From NCBI RefSeq assembly GCF_041146795.1, contig NC_135185.1:8954529-9018528 (forward strand): a stretch of 64,000 nt of DNA, in the 5' to 3' direction. Made by a program: the position numbers and the translations under genes. Position 1 is the stretch's first letter, and the number at the start of each line of letters is the position of its first letter. Of the stretch, positions 28,636-41,924 are shown one piece after another. This DNA comes from Maylandia zebra (lineage: Eukaryota; Chordata; Actinopteri; Cichliformes; Cichlidae). Under the pieces are notes generated by a model, which was given only the letters and a program-made list of their open reading frames with translations, ran no database searches and was not told the origin of the DNA.

Positions 28636-29259
28636 GAGTAGACACACAATCCACGTGTCAGTCCAAACGAAACGGCATGAGACTGGAATCACATTTATCC
28701 AGTGATGGGATACGTTTGACGTTTAGCGTGTTTGGGGTGTGTAGTTAGTGTGTAGTGTTGTGGATAGTTTTGTGTTGTGTGTCAGAACAATGAGGCGACT
28801 GTTGTCTCCAGGTAGAAACAGGAGTGATACACCTGCTGCTGTCAGACCTGCAGGTATCAGGCTGTGATGTTCTCCTTTGGAGTGGCACAAATAATTTGTC
28901 TTATTAAATGCAGAACAGCTGATTGTTCTGTAAACAGTTTCAAGTGGTTATAAAAAAAGGGTAAAAGGTAAATTGCTGCAAATAACTTTGTTTGCAAAAC
29001 TTGTGCATATGATTTTAAAACTGACAAATATTTGCATTTAAAGTTATGAAATATGATTCAACGAACTCTCAGATTTTATGTTTTTTGTCTGATTCTAGAT
29101 CAATGTTGTTAATACAGTTTGTCAAAATGAAAACATGACTGTAAATTCAGACATGTGAGGTTGTGCTGAAAAGGATGAGACCAAACACGGCAAATAAACA
29201 GTTTTTAAAGGTGAAATGTGGAGGAAACATCAAAGTGGTTAAAATGGCCAATTATACCC

Positions 29260-29421
29260 TGGACCTCAGAGGGTTAAACGTTTATTTTAAGTAACACAAT
29301 AGTTACTTTTCAAGTAATTAATTACTTTTAGAATCTTGTAACTCAGTTACTAACTCAGTTACTTTTTTGAAGAAGTAACTAGTAACTATAATTAATTATT
29401 TAAGTAACTTGCCCAACACTG
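29260..29421. repeat. Right end of an hAT-like element (GTAACT-rich)
   Basis: A run of GTAACT/AGTTAC blocks ends in AAGTAACTTGCCCAACACTG, the known style of terminus seen on fish hAT-like elements (CAGTGTTGGGCAAGTTACTT on the complement). No matching left end was found, so it is a fragment. Confidence 0.5.
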
Positions 29422-29525
29422 CATTTATCCATCGACTGGAAGACTTTATTAAAGAGAGCCGAGTTTACACACAGCAGAACCCAGCAGGCTTCCTTTCACA
29501 CTCCACCTGATGGAGGTGAGCACCT

Positions 29526-31338
29526 GGAACATATGGAGCGCCAGGACTGCCATAATGAATTAATTAAATACACCATTAAATAATTAATTAAATGTGGCAA
29601 TAATTAATTAAAATTGGAATTAATTAATTAAATAAATAGTTATGATACATGTAATTAATTAATTATTGACACATTTAATTAATTATTGACACATTTAATT
29701 AATTATTTAATGATATATTTATTTATTTCATTTTGGCAGTCCTGGTGCCTGGCTCTCATCATGAAATAATTTTATCTGTCAGCCTCACCCATCAAACTCA
29801 GGGGGCGGGGTTAACGCTGATCGAGTCAAAACCATTGCTTTGGCCTGGTGGCCATTGTTTCTAGCACACAACAACCGGCATGTGGAAGCTAACAGAACTG
29901 AACTTTGAAAAACCCTGTTTGTGTGTCACCAAATACCGTTTTAATATTTTTTTAGCCGAGAATGTAGTGGTTTAATCTTCATGTGTCGGTTTGTCAAGAT
30001 ACAGCCTCTTTGCAAAAGTGCTTCGATGATTTCGGAGATGTCTGCCCAGTCTCACGGCAAAGTGTGGGATAGACCCGTTCGCCTCGCAAGCAATCCCACC
30101 GACAAAGCGCAGGCCCTGGTACACAGCTGTAGTAACCCCCGCTGACTTCTTTTACTGAGGTTATATTTATCAGTGTTTTATTTCCTGAAGTTCTTATGTG
30201 TCCTACGTGTTTCAGTCGCCAATTCTGAATTATAACTAACATTAAAAACATGTTTAAGGAGGAGAGAGAGAGCAAATAAATCTGTTTAACATCTGATCTT
30301 TGGGTTTTTGTTCAGTAATCAGCGTGACCTGTGTATAAACGCATAAAAGAGATAACGTTGGTGTTTCTGTCATGTAGTAACTGCTGGCTTTAACTGTACA
30401 AAGGTTGTTCGACACTATGAAACACATACAGACTTCATGATGTTCGGCTAATATTTTTATAGTGAATATTAATCATGCTGACCTCGCTCTGTACACCACG
30501 CAGCGAGGTCAGCATATCCACGATATCCTCAGCTCCATGAGTTAACACAAAGTTTCCCAGCTGACTATCTAAATTCCAACTATTCCAGAGACGTGAAAAT
30601 ATACAGCATAAAGAAAAGTGTAAGAGACTCAGCAGCAGATTAGAATAACAGTTATACATTTAATAAATCACCAAATGAATCCAAGAAACGAGCAAACCTG
30701 TTCCGACAATTTGAGTTTGTATTCCCTCAGCTGCAGACTCGCTGCTGTTTAAATGTTTGAAAAGGAAGATTAGATATAAAAAACGTCAAACATAGACTCA
30801 GTCTGCCTTCACATTTGATATGAGGCCAGCACGTATAGTGGCTGTGTCCTGTTTTAAGATCATACATGTAAAATTGTCGTCTGACCTCCGTCGATCCAGC
30901 CGCTCAGAGTCCGTGGTTACCATGGTTACTGCATAAGCAGCTATAATGTTAACAGCTGGCACTGAGGAAACCTCCCGGCAGCATGGGTGTTTGTTTTTCA
31001 TCGCAAAAGAACTGTCTGAATGGTTAACTGAAGTTAACTTGGATAAATTATAGTTAAGGAGTATCACAGATAACACCTACGTGAGCTGTGCGACTGTTCA
31101 CCACTACACTGAAATCAGCAGGCTATTACTGAAATACACGTGCTATATCATAAACTATGATATAAATAGGGAGGTCCTATTAACATGTTTAGTTTTAAAG
31201 GACACCTTCCTGCCTTTAGTCTCCTTCATGAGCAGTATTAGTTTTCTTCTAACATCCAGAAGTCTGCACGATGTGTTTCATAGTTTGTAACAAGCCTTTG
31301 ACAGGTAAACATAACATGACCGAAAAAGCAAAAAAAAA

Positions 31339-31380
<42 letters not shown>

Positions 31381-32946
31381 TTGACATAAGAAGAGAAAAT
31401 TCTCTCAATTATGGAGACAGGCAAATGGTTCATTTATGTTTGATGTGTGTTTATTCCTCCCTAAATATCGTCGGTGAAGTTCGCCATGCACGTCAGAATT
31501 TCCTGCGCATTTTTATACGTCTGCCAACAGAGAGAGAGAAAAAAAAATCACATTCTAACAGACAGCTGGTGCTTAGAATACAGTTGAATAACTATTAAAA
31601 AACAGATGATATTTAGATGATAGTTCAGTCTAACACATGTGCCAGTGAACCATTAAACGTCTGTGAAACTATGCAGTTATGAAACGTAACTTTAACCTCA
31701 GCCAAACCGATTTGCTCAGTTGTAAATAAAACAGCGAAGTAAACGTGACCCGACAGACAGAACCTGAGTGAATGAAGTCCAGCGTTTAACCACTGAGAGC
31801 TAAAACTCAGCTGAGGTTTCAAAGCTGTGTGCCGGTGATTGGACATCAGCCGCTGATGAAGCTGGTTCGCCTATAAAGTGCTCTGTAAGGAAACAAGCTC
31901 CAGCAGCTCTGCGCTCGGGGAAAACACTATATTTACATATCTTGTGCAGAAAAATGCGCTGACATTGCGTTATATCAAGCACCGGCTGCCCAGTTAAATT
32001 GTGACTATCACCAGGTAACGTAGGCGTGTTTCTTGAATTAGCAGCAGGTGTTAAACAGCTGACAGATGAGGAGGAGGATGCATGCAGGTAAACTGAGGGT
32101 CTGTTGAGCTGATCGCTGGTTTCGTGAGAAAAATGTCAGCTCGTTCTTTATGTTACAGAAGCACAGAGACACAAGACCAGGCGGAAAGAGACGATCGTTC
32201 GGTGAAAATGAGAATCTGCGAATGCAACATGTGGAACACGGAGAGTGGAATATGTAAACAAACCGGTTAACGTAACCCCCTGGGTGCACTCTGCATGCTA
32301 ATTGTTAGCAGAGCTAGTGAAATCTCTGAAAACATCTGAGCACTTTTGCAAACATGTTCTATGTTGACAACCTGACCAGACATACGTCGCGACATTCGCG
32401 GCTAAAACACTGTTAAAAGTGTAGCTGGTGACAGAAAAACGGGGTATTTTAAAACTACACCACCACCATTGCTGCCTGTGATTTGATCTGCATTCTGGGA
32501 TACCTGGCTGCCCCAAGTCTACACAAGCAATCGATTATCTAGGATCGACCTGTTTTGACTTACTTTGCACGGCAACCAATCAAATGTTAGAGAAGCTGCA
32601 TGGGCAGCGTTAACCCCGCCCCCTGAGTTTGATGGGTGAGGCTGACAGATAAAATTATTTCATGATGAGAGCCAGGCGCCAGGACTGCCAAAATGAAATA
32701 AATAAATATATCATTAAATAATTAATTAAATGTGTCAACAATTAATTAAATGTGTCAACAATTAATTAAAATGTGAAATACATAAATAATTAATTAAATG
32801 TGTCAATAATTAATTAATTACATGTGTTATAACTATTTATTTAATTAATTAATTCCAATTTTAATTAATTATTGACACATTAAATTAATTATTTAATGGT
32901 TTATTTAATTAATTCATTATGGCAGTCCTGGCGCTCCATAGGAACA
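29526..32946. mobile_element. 3.4-kb element with very long inverted arms
   Basis: The element is 29532-32940, starting TATGGAGCGCCAGGACTGCC and ending with its exact complement, flanked by a 6-bp duplication GGAACA (29526-29531 and 32941-32946). The arms match closely for roughly 300 bp (an AT-rich array of AATTAATTAAATGTGTCA-type units, then a block reading GTTTGATGGGTGAGGCTGAC on one strand). They stay recognisably similar for several hundred bases more. The core (about 30300-32000) holds only short frames, none like a transposase, plus an A18-(GA)16 run at 31330-31378. It is probably a non-autonomous DNA transposon; the superfamily is not assigned. TSD length 6 excludes hAT and Tc1. Confidence 0.75.
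31330..31378. repeat. poly-A plus (GA)n run
   Basis: An A-run of about 17 is followed by about 16 GA units, inside the core of the long-arm element. It may mark the tail of an old retroposon inserted there. Confidence 0.8.
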
Positions 32947-33292
32947 GACCAAGTCTGGGGTTCGCAAACCAGATGAAAACAGAAACGTCCACAAACATTA
33001 AACCACAATACAACACATGAAACACATATTTATATTTGTCCTATAACTAATTCAATAACACATAGATGTCAACCACACTATTTAAAGTAAAACTCTCCCC
33101 TAACTCACACTTTGGTTCGCTCCAGGAGCTCACGAGCAGGTGATTGGGCTGCAAAGGAAAACACCAGGGAGGCGAGTACTGTTAGCACACTGCTCTTAAA
33201 ACACAAAGAATTTTGGTTACAGACCAATGATAGAACTCAGGTTCTTCTTCCTGACACAAGTATGATGTCCACTCACTCTGTGTATTCACTTA

Positions 33293-34014
33293 GGCTACGT
33301 TCACTCTGCAGGTCTTAATGCTCAATTCCGATTTTTGGATCAAATCCGATTTTTTGTCTGCTCGTTCACACTACAAAAAAATGCGACAGCAAATGCGCTC
33401 TAGTGTGAACGCTCAAAGCGGCCCGCATGCGCAAAACAAGACGTCACACACAGCGCGCTCTGTTTAGACCCAGAGCAACAGTATGTTTGCTGATGGCCTT
33501 AATATAAAGACTTCGGACTTTACGTTTCCCAATTTTTGCTTTAAGGTATAAAGTTATTTTGTTATCTACATACGTCCTAATAATGATCCTTATTGCTGTT
33601 TTAGAGGAGCGGTGCTTCAAAGGATAGCTGCAGATTTCTGTCAGAATCTGCAGGTTATACAGTACAAATAAAATGTTCACATTTCACCAACGTTGCCTTC
33701 CCAACAGTTTCACTGACATCTACACTGGATGGCCAGGAAGCGTTCGCGATGTCTTCTCGGCGCTGATAATCGGCGTCTGTCTTGTGTCAGTGACGTAAAA
33801 GACGGATTTAATGCTACATGACCATCAAACAGCAGCCGCTTTATAAAACATCAGATATGTATCGGATTCAGGACCACATACGAAAGTGACCCAGATCGGA
33901 TTTGAAAATATCGGATTTGTGCCGTTCACACTGTCACACCATGATCGGATATGGGTCGCAGAGGGTCACAAAAGTCGGATTGGATGCGCTTTCGCCTGCA
34001 GTGTGAACGTAGCC
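33293..34014. mobile_element. MITE with GGCTACGTTCAC ends
   Basis: The inverted ends are GGCTACGTTCACTCTGCAGG at the left and CCTGCAGTGTGAACGTAGCC at the right. The 722-bp interior repeats ATCCGATTT/AATCGGAT-type motifs and has no transposase. The flanks show no clear duplication. Confidence 0.75.
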
Positions 34015-34429
34015 ATAGATACCAGCTAATGACCTAATAAAGAATCACTACCACAAATGTGTTTCTTTTTTTATTTAGTTGTTAAAATATCAATCACTCA
34101 AATGAATACAAATACAGGTGCGTGATGGAACCCCTGGCCTCCGTTACACACCTGTATCATCTGAGCTTGTATATGAGGAGCAGGATTTTAAACTCAGGAT
34201 TTAACAGGGAGCCTCAGTAAATCAGTAACAGTCATCCCAGCAACACTTCTCACCCTCCACTGAGGACAACTGCTTATCCAGACTCGTTACTTCCCCCAGG
34301 GAGCAACTGCATTAAAGAAAAGTAAGTCATTATATTACTTTGGTGCTACCGTGTCCATCTCTTCACGTCCACACTCCTACAGCTGCTCCACTATCGCCCT
34401 GCCCCTGCACACCACCCAAAACCAGCTGA

Positions 34430-34548
34430 GTACGTACAGATAACTGAAGAGCCTGTAACTGTAATGTGATTACCTAATCCATGCAGTAATCACATTACTG
34501 AAAACAGTAATGTGATTACTGTGATGTGTTCTGTTCCAACACTGTATG
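34430..34548. repeat. GTAATGTGATTAC-rich transposon end
   Basis: Alternating TGTAATGTGATTAC/GTAATCACATTAC blocks finish in CCAACACTG, a style shared with the ends at 29421 and 62349. It is a fragment. Confidence 0.4.
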
Positions 34549-34820
34549 AGTAATGAAATTAAATTAAATGAATGTGAAACTGAAGTCACTATTTTTTTTA
34601 ACAGGAGAATAAAATTTGGATGAAAAAGTAAAACTAATGAAACTAAATGGAAATAAAATTAGTAAAATTAAAAGTGACATGAAAACTTTTCCAAAGGAAA
34701 TTGAAATAATTTAGCAACTATGATGTCAAAGAAAACGGTAAAAAAAAAAAACCTGAAGCAAAAATATTGCAATGAACTGTCAAAATCAATCGACTGAAAC
34801 ACACTGATCATTGATTAAAG

Positions 34821-34909
34821 CCGTTATTCCAAAGTATCCGAGTACTCCGCATCAGGCGGAAACTACCTGAACTCTGATGTCACACCAGCAGGTGGCGGTC
34901 ATGCGCAGT
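34821..34909 (+). repeat. Right copy of the direct repeat pair
   Basis: This is the partner of 28536-28635. Together the pair brackets the long-arm element and the 722-bp MITE. Confidence 0.85.
34885..34898 (+). promoter_or_regulatory. Perfect CTCF core consensus match
   Basis: CCAGCAGGTGGCGG is identical to the site at 28611 and in the same orientation, within 0.9 kb of the TYRO3 start codon. Confidence 0.45.
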
Positions 34910-35455
34910 AAAAAAACAAAACCCCACACACACCACCGGTATCATCTGTGAAACAACTGAAAGTCAGCTGCACTTCCGGTTTGAATCCCACTGATATGAT
35001 TAAATATAATGACGCCCATACATATTTACTAGAAAAGAAATAAAGAAAACAACAACGAAACAAATGGAAAAATGTGTCATAATAAAAATGTTAAAAGAAA
35101 TATAAGAAAACATGGAATGGGCTGAAACAAAGTAAAACAAAAATTATTTATAGATTAAAAGCAGAAAATATGAACCAAACTGAAGAAAAAGTAATTCTGG
35201 TGTTTTTAAATAACATCTGTAAGAATAATGCAAAAAAAGGTGTGTTTAACAGAGTTATTGTAGTGCCTAATTAGTTTTTATTCCGTTTTGACTCAGTTTT
35301 CAGTCACTTTTAATTTTAGTTCATTTTTATTTAATCATAATAACACTGCTATTTAATGAAACTGATTATTTATTTTAGTTAATTAGAATGTGTTTTTATT
35401 TTCATATTTAGTTTTATTTAACTATAATAACCCTGCTATTTAATGATAATGAAAT
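34910..35455. other. AT-rich TYRO3 upstream region
   Basis: AT-rich sequence with ATTTTAGTT/AACTAAAA-type repeats, perhaps an old element end. No frame is supported. Confidence 0.35.
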
Positions 35456-35479
35456 TTTAGTTCAGCGTGTAACTTTTAT

Positions 35480-35694
35480 TGTGAAGGCGCATCCGGCCCG
35501 CGCGACCTCGCGCTGGGTAAATTGGCGGGTCGGAGTTTGTGGGAAAACAAACGGAGGAGAAGTTTTCCCGGAGTGTCGAGCTATTCTCCTTTGTTTTCAT
35601 GATCTTCATCAGTCACTCCTCCTCCTCTTGGTCCGCTGGGCAGTGAGGCTCCCGTGACGGACAGACCGAGCCGGAGGAAGAGGAGGATGCGGAG
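35480..35694 (+). promoter_or_regulatory. TYRO3: CpG-rich TYRO3 promoter/5' UTR
   Basis: The sequence switches sharply from AT-rich to GC- and CpG-rich just before the TYRO3 signal-peptide exon. Its extent is inferred from base composition only. Confidence 0.5.
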
Positions 35695-38579
35695 ATGAAG
35701 CTGCTGCTGTGGATCGTCGTGTTATCCCTGCGGAGCCCCGCGGGGAGCTGTGGGAGCGGTGAGTGTCCCGGGGGTCGTGGGCAGTTAGCACAGGAGCTAA
35801 TGCGACCGCTTTACATCCGCCGAACTCCGCCCGAAAATTGTCAGATTTAAAGATTTTACCGCCTGTCAGACACTCACAGGGTTAGGCTCACCTGACGCTC
35901 CGAGGTGATGGAGCCTCTCAGTAAATCGGCAACGCGAGTCACACCAAGCAGCGTTTATCTGAAGCTGGTTCGCTTTTTTTCTAACGTACAGACCCCTGCT
36001 CTGACCCGAACCCGTGACAACTTCACATTTTAACCGAGTTCTTTCTGGTTTGTTGCGTTCGCGACGATTTACCTTCAGGCTCGTGACAAACTAAAGAGGT
36101 CATGCCATGAAGTCATTTACAGCACGTGGAGCAGCTCGCAGACACATTATATCGGGCAGTTCTTAAATGGAGTTTGGTGTGGGGACTCGTAAACAGAGGT
36201 CAGGGGGCAAAGTGCAGCTTTCCGGGCTGATACTGAAGCCGTGGGCTTCGGGAAGCTTTTATGGTCCCCGAGTCATGATGTGAAGCTGTCAGTCATTTTA
36301 TTCAGGACCCACGTCACTGCGGGTGTGTTGCAACTCACCTGTAAACATGCGCGCGCACACACTGCAGAATAACCAGAGTTCCTCAGGTTAAATCATCAGA
36401 CTTCTCAGCACAGCTCTGAGTTCATGTCCTCAGGTTTCAAGTAAAAAATAATCTAAACTCTTTTATTGATATCACGTCTAAATCCCGAAGTTTCAGGATC
36501 ACATGAACACCTGTAGCGCCTCACCTGTTTGTGTGTCAGACTGAACCACAGAGTTAGTCTGCTCACAGGGGCGGAGCATTGATTAGTATTGGTTATTGGT
36601 ATTTTTACTGATGCTTCGCCCAGTGCACCATTACGTCATCCTTCCAGGAAGTGATGACTGCTGCCTTGTGATGTCATCAGCGCATAGAAAGGCTTTCACC
36701 TGGCTGCTCTCTGATTGGATCTGATGTTTGATTGGGTTTCAGTCAGACTTTCAAAATAAAAGCAGTTGAACTGTTTGAGCTCCTGTATTTTCATGAACCC
36801 TTTAAATGTTCAGATTATTGATCAGTGATCGGGGAGAGACTGAAGGAAGATAAAATAATAGATTCTCAGGCAGCTTCTGAATGAAGTTCTTATGGAGGAC
36901 GTCAGTGATGATGAGGCTGTTCCAGAAAGTTCAGAGAAGTGTGTTAAGTTTGAGATGAAACACTGCTGCGTGGAAAACACACACACACACACACACAGAT
37001 CTGCTGATGAAAACGTGTTAAACTTTCAGTATGACAAAAGAAATGATTCAGACTGAAGAGCTTGGGTGAATGGATCAAGCCGACTCCTCCTACTCCAGCA
37101 GGTGTGGTGTTCACAAAGCATCCGTCCAATCAGACGGTGTCTCAGGGGAACGAGGTGCGGCTGGGCTGTGCAGTAGAAGGCGTGACGGAGCCGGAGATCA
37201 CCTGGATGAAGGATGGCGAGAAGCTGTACAGCACAGATCAGGTGTTCCTCACACTGGGAGAGCAGCACTGGGAGACATCACACAGGTGCAGAACACTCAG
37301 TCGATCAATGTTTTTCTACTAACGTTTTGTTTGATTTCCTGAAAGTGCTTTTCAGACTGGGGGGCGGGGCTGCCAGAGTGCTGTGATGTCATCGTACTGT
37401 CAAACCACGTTTGTCTCTTCGTTTAATTATCAGCCAGCGGCGCTCACTCCGCGGCTGCTTCCTGCTGACTCAGCCGGAGGTTATTCCTTCAGTGTGAAGC
37501 ATCACAGTCTCCCTTCTAAAAGGGAAGAAACACAATATTAAAGTTTTTAGGCTAAATCCACTGTAAGAAAGCAGCTTTGAACTCTATCTCCTTCCAACAC
37601 CACCTCCTCCATCTGTGTCGCTCCTTTAAAAGGTGAAATGAAAAGCCCACTGACATCTGGCGGAGGCGATCCTAGGTTTGATTCCAGGCTGCAGGTGTTC
37701 GGACTCCAGACTGAGCGCTTCCTCCTCCGTGATCTGACAGGACGCCCAAAGAGGAAAAAGTGGGCATGCTGCTGAAATTCAGCACCTGGCCTGATGATGG
37801 CGCTGTGCCTGTTTCAGTGACTAAACAAAGACTCAATGGGCCTGATTTGCTTATCGTCACAGTAACACCAACCACTCCACCCTCTGGTCCAAATTTGGTC
37901 CCTTCCTGCTACGTGAGGTGCAGATGTTTGAAGCAGAGCCCTCAGCTCGTGGATCCAAAGCTCTCATGAACCTTGCTCTGTGCTGGGCCGGTGCTGTGTG
38001 ACTGTTATTGGGTCTGATGTTGTGGTCTGTTTCAGTGTGAAGTCGGTCCAGCAGCAGGATGCGGGTCAGTACTGGTGTGAGGTGGAGTTCCACGGCCTGA
38101 CCTTCTCCTCTGAGCGAGCCTGGATTACAGTGGAAGGTGAGGACCTTGAACATGGTCGCCTCCTCCTCACGTTTCCCATCATGCTCCAGGTTCACCTCCT
38201 CTTCTTCCTGCAGGAGTTCCTCACTTCACCCAGGAGCCTCAGGATGTGGCGATGTTCGCCGGCACACCCTTCAACCTGACCTGTGCCGCCATCGGCCCCC
38301 CCGAGCCCGTGGAGGTGCTGTGGTGGCTGGGAGGAGTCCAGGAGGGGGAGCCCAGACCCTCACCTTCCATCCTTCACGTCCCAGGTCAGAGAAAAATGAC
38401 ATCCAGGTGCATCATGGGAAAGGTCCTCAAGTATCAACCAGCCTGTGGGAGGAGCTACAGTGTGCCATTTAAATTCAGAAACGTTATTACTGAAATGATA
38501 AAACACACACACCTGTTTGATAAATGAGTCAGACACAGCTTTATGACCCCATTATTCAGCAGTTAACGACACGCCAATG

Positions 38580-38663
<84 letters not shown>

Positions 38664-41600
38664 AGCTGGATTTAATCCACAGGTCGGTTTAACTGGAGCC
38701 AGATCACGCCGTGTTTCTCCAGATTAAAGTTTTCCCACACAGCCTCAGCTGATTCATACCTAAAATATCTCTGATATTCAGAGTGTGTGGTGTGTGTGTG
38801 TGTGTGTGGGGGGGGGGTGTTTGCAGTGGGAGAAACGTCATCAGCTGACCTCTTCAGTTTACAAACAGCACATGTGCAGTGATTCAGGCTACGTCCACAC
38901 TGGCCCGGATGGATTTGAAAATGGCATTTTTGTCTGAAAGCGCTCCGCCTCCACACTATCAGTCGTTTTCACAGAGTTGTGCGTCCACATTGAAACGGTC
39001 GAAAATGCCTACGTTCCAGTCCTGCGCATGCGTGAAACGCAAGAAGACTCGACCTGCCTCATTTCTCTCTGCCGCCTATTTACTTTCCGGCTCTTTGAAG
39101 TGTCGCGGCAAAATGTCGAGGAAAAGCAGCGAGTTTGTTAAATGGACTTGCAATGAGGTGGAGTCGTTGCTGCGAGTAACACAAAGGTACAAAGTTGCAA
39201 AAGCGAGTGAAAAGAATGTGAAGAACAGCTCTCTGGAGCACGTGCAGACTGATGTTCATCTTTAACAGGGCTGTCAGAGCAGCTGCTGTATAACGCCATC
39301 TTAGTTTAATTGGTCACATGACTGCATCACATGACTAACGTGTCATTGTTTTCAAAAAGTCTCAGTTTTCCACACTGTGACACGAAAGCACCGTTTTCAA
39401 AACGCTGCGTTGTCCTTGAGCCAAAACGCCGTCTCAGTGTGGACAGGAGGCCAAAACTGAGAGAAAATGATGCGTTTTCAAACGAAAACGTGTTAGTGTG
39501 GACGTAGCCTGATACTCGCACCACTGACTCACGATAGGCTGGGACAGACCTTCCCAAAGTGTGGGGCCCGCCCCCTAGGGGGGCGCAGAGCCATTGCAAG
39601 GGGGGGCGCGGCATGAAAAGGGAAAAAAACAACAACACAACGCTTGGGCACAGCTAGCACGGGACACCCACACAAACGCAAAGCAGGAGATGAAGCATCG
39701 CTGAATATGTTTCCAAACCAGCTTCATTCTAAGCCAAAGACTAGAAAATATGGTGAAGCAAATCTGCCCTTTGGCTTCACCTGCACAGGTGCTGAGGTAG
39801 GTCTCCCTGCATTATTGGTTTTCCCTGCATCGGGAGCAGCGCTGGGCTGTTCAAATCACAGACAAACAGGATCCCACATTCTTGATTTTTAGTTCACAAA
39901 CACTTCTTGTAATGACTAACTACTCCTGACATTTTGGAGATGTTAGCTCTTTACACAGTAAAGTTACAGCAGGTTACAAATAACATCAGGCTGATCCTGC
40001 CACAATTTGTTCCCCCGGTTCAAATCATGGACTAACAGGATCCCACAGCTGTTTATTTTTTTGAACACATTTTGCACAGAGAGGCATTTTTGGAAAATGT
40101 ATTGATGCAATGTTGAATATTATTACACAGGAAAAAACAACTACATGTAAAATAATCACACCGTGACGCCTCTGCCTTTGTGAATGGAGGGACAGTAACT
40201 GTGTGTGTATGTAAGCTGTAAAACCTGCAGACAGAGACAAAATACTGTTTATCTGCTATTCTGCAATTCCTCTCATGTAAGCAATAATGTGGTGCACAGC
40301 TGACGTGAAAAAAGGCACATACCTTTGACGTTGTGTGACGAACTCTGTATTCCTCGTCCACACGGAAACGCAAAAAATGAGTTTTAAAAAAAAATGTGCG
40401 CGAGCGAGGGGGGGCGCGAACATTTTTCTGTAAAACAAAGGGGGGCCCAGCGAAAAAGTTTGGGAACCACTGGGCTGGGAGGTCAGTTTATGATCACTAA
40501 TATGCAAACTGATTTATCACTGATCAGTGTCCATGAGTCCCATTCACAGAGAGTTGAATGGCTGCAATCACAGCATGTAAGATGGTGACAGATGGAGCCT
40601 TAGGCCCCTCCTCCATTCAGAGATAGTCTTTCCCTTTTCACGTAAATGGCCTCCTTGACTCCGCCCTCAAACCAGCGTTCCTCCCTGTCCAGGATGTTAC
40701 ATCCTCATCACTGAAAGAGTGTCCACTGGCCTGTAGGTGTGAACAGACTGCAAAGTCCTGGCCTGATGAGGTGGCTCTTCTGTGTTGGTCCATCCTCTTC
40801 ACCAGAGGTTGTTTGGTTTCCCCGATGTATAAATCCTGCCAATCCTCCTGCACTTAACTGCGTACACTATGTTACTCTGTGTCGGGGGACCCGATCCTTG
40901 GGGTGGACCAGTGTTTAGGATTTAAAATCCACAGAGATGCGGTGTTTAGAGAAAAAGTGTTTCAGCTGGCATGCACGGGATCACTGAGGGTTTTCAGGCA
41001 GGCAGCAGTTGTCCTTCTATCCTGGATAAACACATTTACTAAGGGCCTTCTGGATGTGCTGCTCTCCTGCTGTCAGCTCACGCCCAGTGTTCTCACACTC
41101 AGCTTCAGTGTAAATGGAAGCTTTACACACGCGCACACACAGTTTCTTGTGTCATCTGTGTTAAACTACATCACCCATAATGCGCCTGGAGCTCCTCTGT
41201 GTGTGCGATTAATGTGTGTGTGTGCGCGCAGGTGTGAACAGCAGCATCAAGTTTTACTGTGAAGCGAAGAATGCCAGGGGCGTCTCCGTGTCCAGAACTG
41301 GAACCGCTCACATCAAAGGTGAGGCCACACCCACACAGGTGTACGCTGAGCTGTGATTGCATGGCTATGTGTGGGCGTGGCTTGTAAACAGTGTGCCTTT
41401 GTGTCTCAGAGCTGCCAGAGGCTCCGGTCAGCCTGCAAATCGTTGGGATGGTGGATAACAACGTAACGTTGTCATGGAAACCGGGAGTCACTGGTCACTC
41501 TGAACTGTCCACCTGCATCGTCCAGGTAATGCACACCTTACCCTCATACCTCACCTGTAGGCCTCAAAAAGGTCCTCACTCCCCCCCCCCCCCCCTCTGA

Positions 41601-41893
41601 ACCAGGTGTCGAGGCGCTCCACCCGCAGGTGGGACCTCCCACAGCGGGAGGTCCAGGTTCCTCCTTACCTCCACACTCTGACTGGTCTGAGGAGTCACGC
41701 CAACTACAGCACCAGGGTCTCCTGTGTGAACGAGGTGGGGGCGTCGCCCTTCTCACCCTGGCTGCACTTTCACACACCTGAAGCAGGTAAGACAGGTGCG
41801 CTGACCGTTACCTGCAGCAAACATGTGACCGTGTCATGTGACCAGCTGGTGTCTTACTACCTCACAGTTTAGTCAGTAAACACGAGCTACAGC

Positions 41894-41924
<31 letters not shown>

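Noticed and set aside
28536-34909. LTR retrotransposon bounded by the direct repeat pair
   Set aside because: The repeats are under 100 bp, lack TG/CA ends and target-site duplications, and the interior has no gag/pol; they bracket unrelated DNA transposons.
38879-39265. 128-aa frame as a host gene
   Set aside because: It lies wholly inside a MITE with inverted ends and has no known domain.
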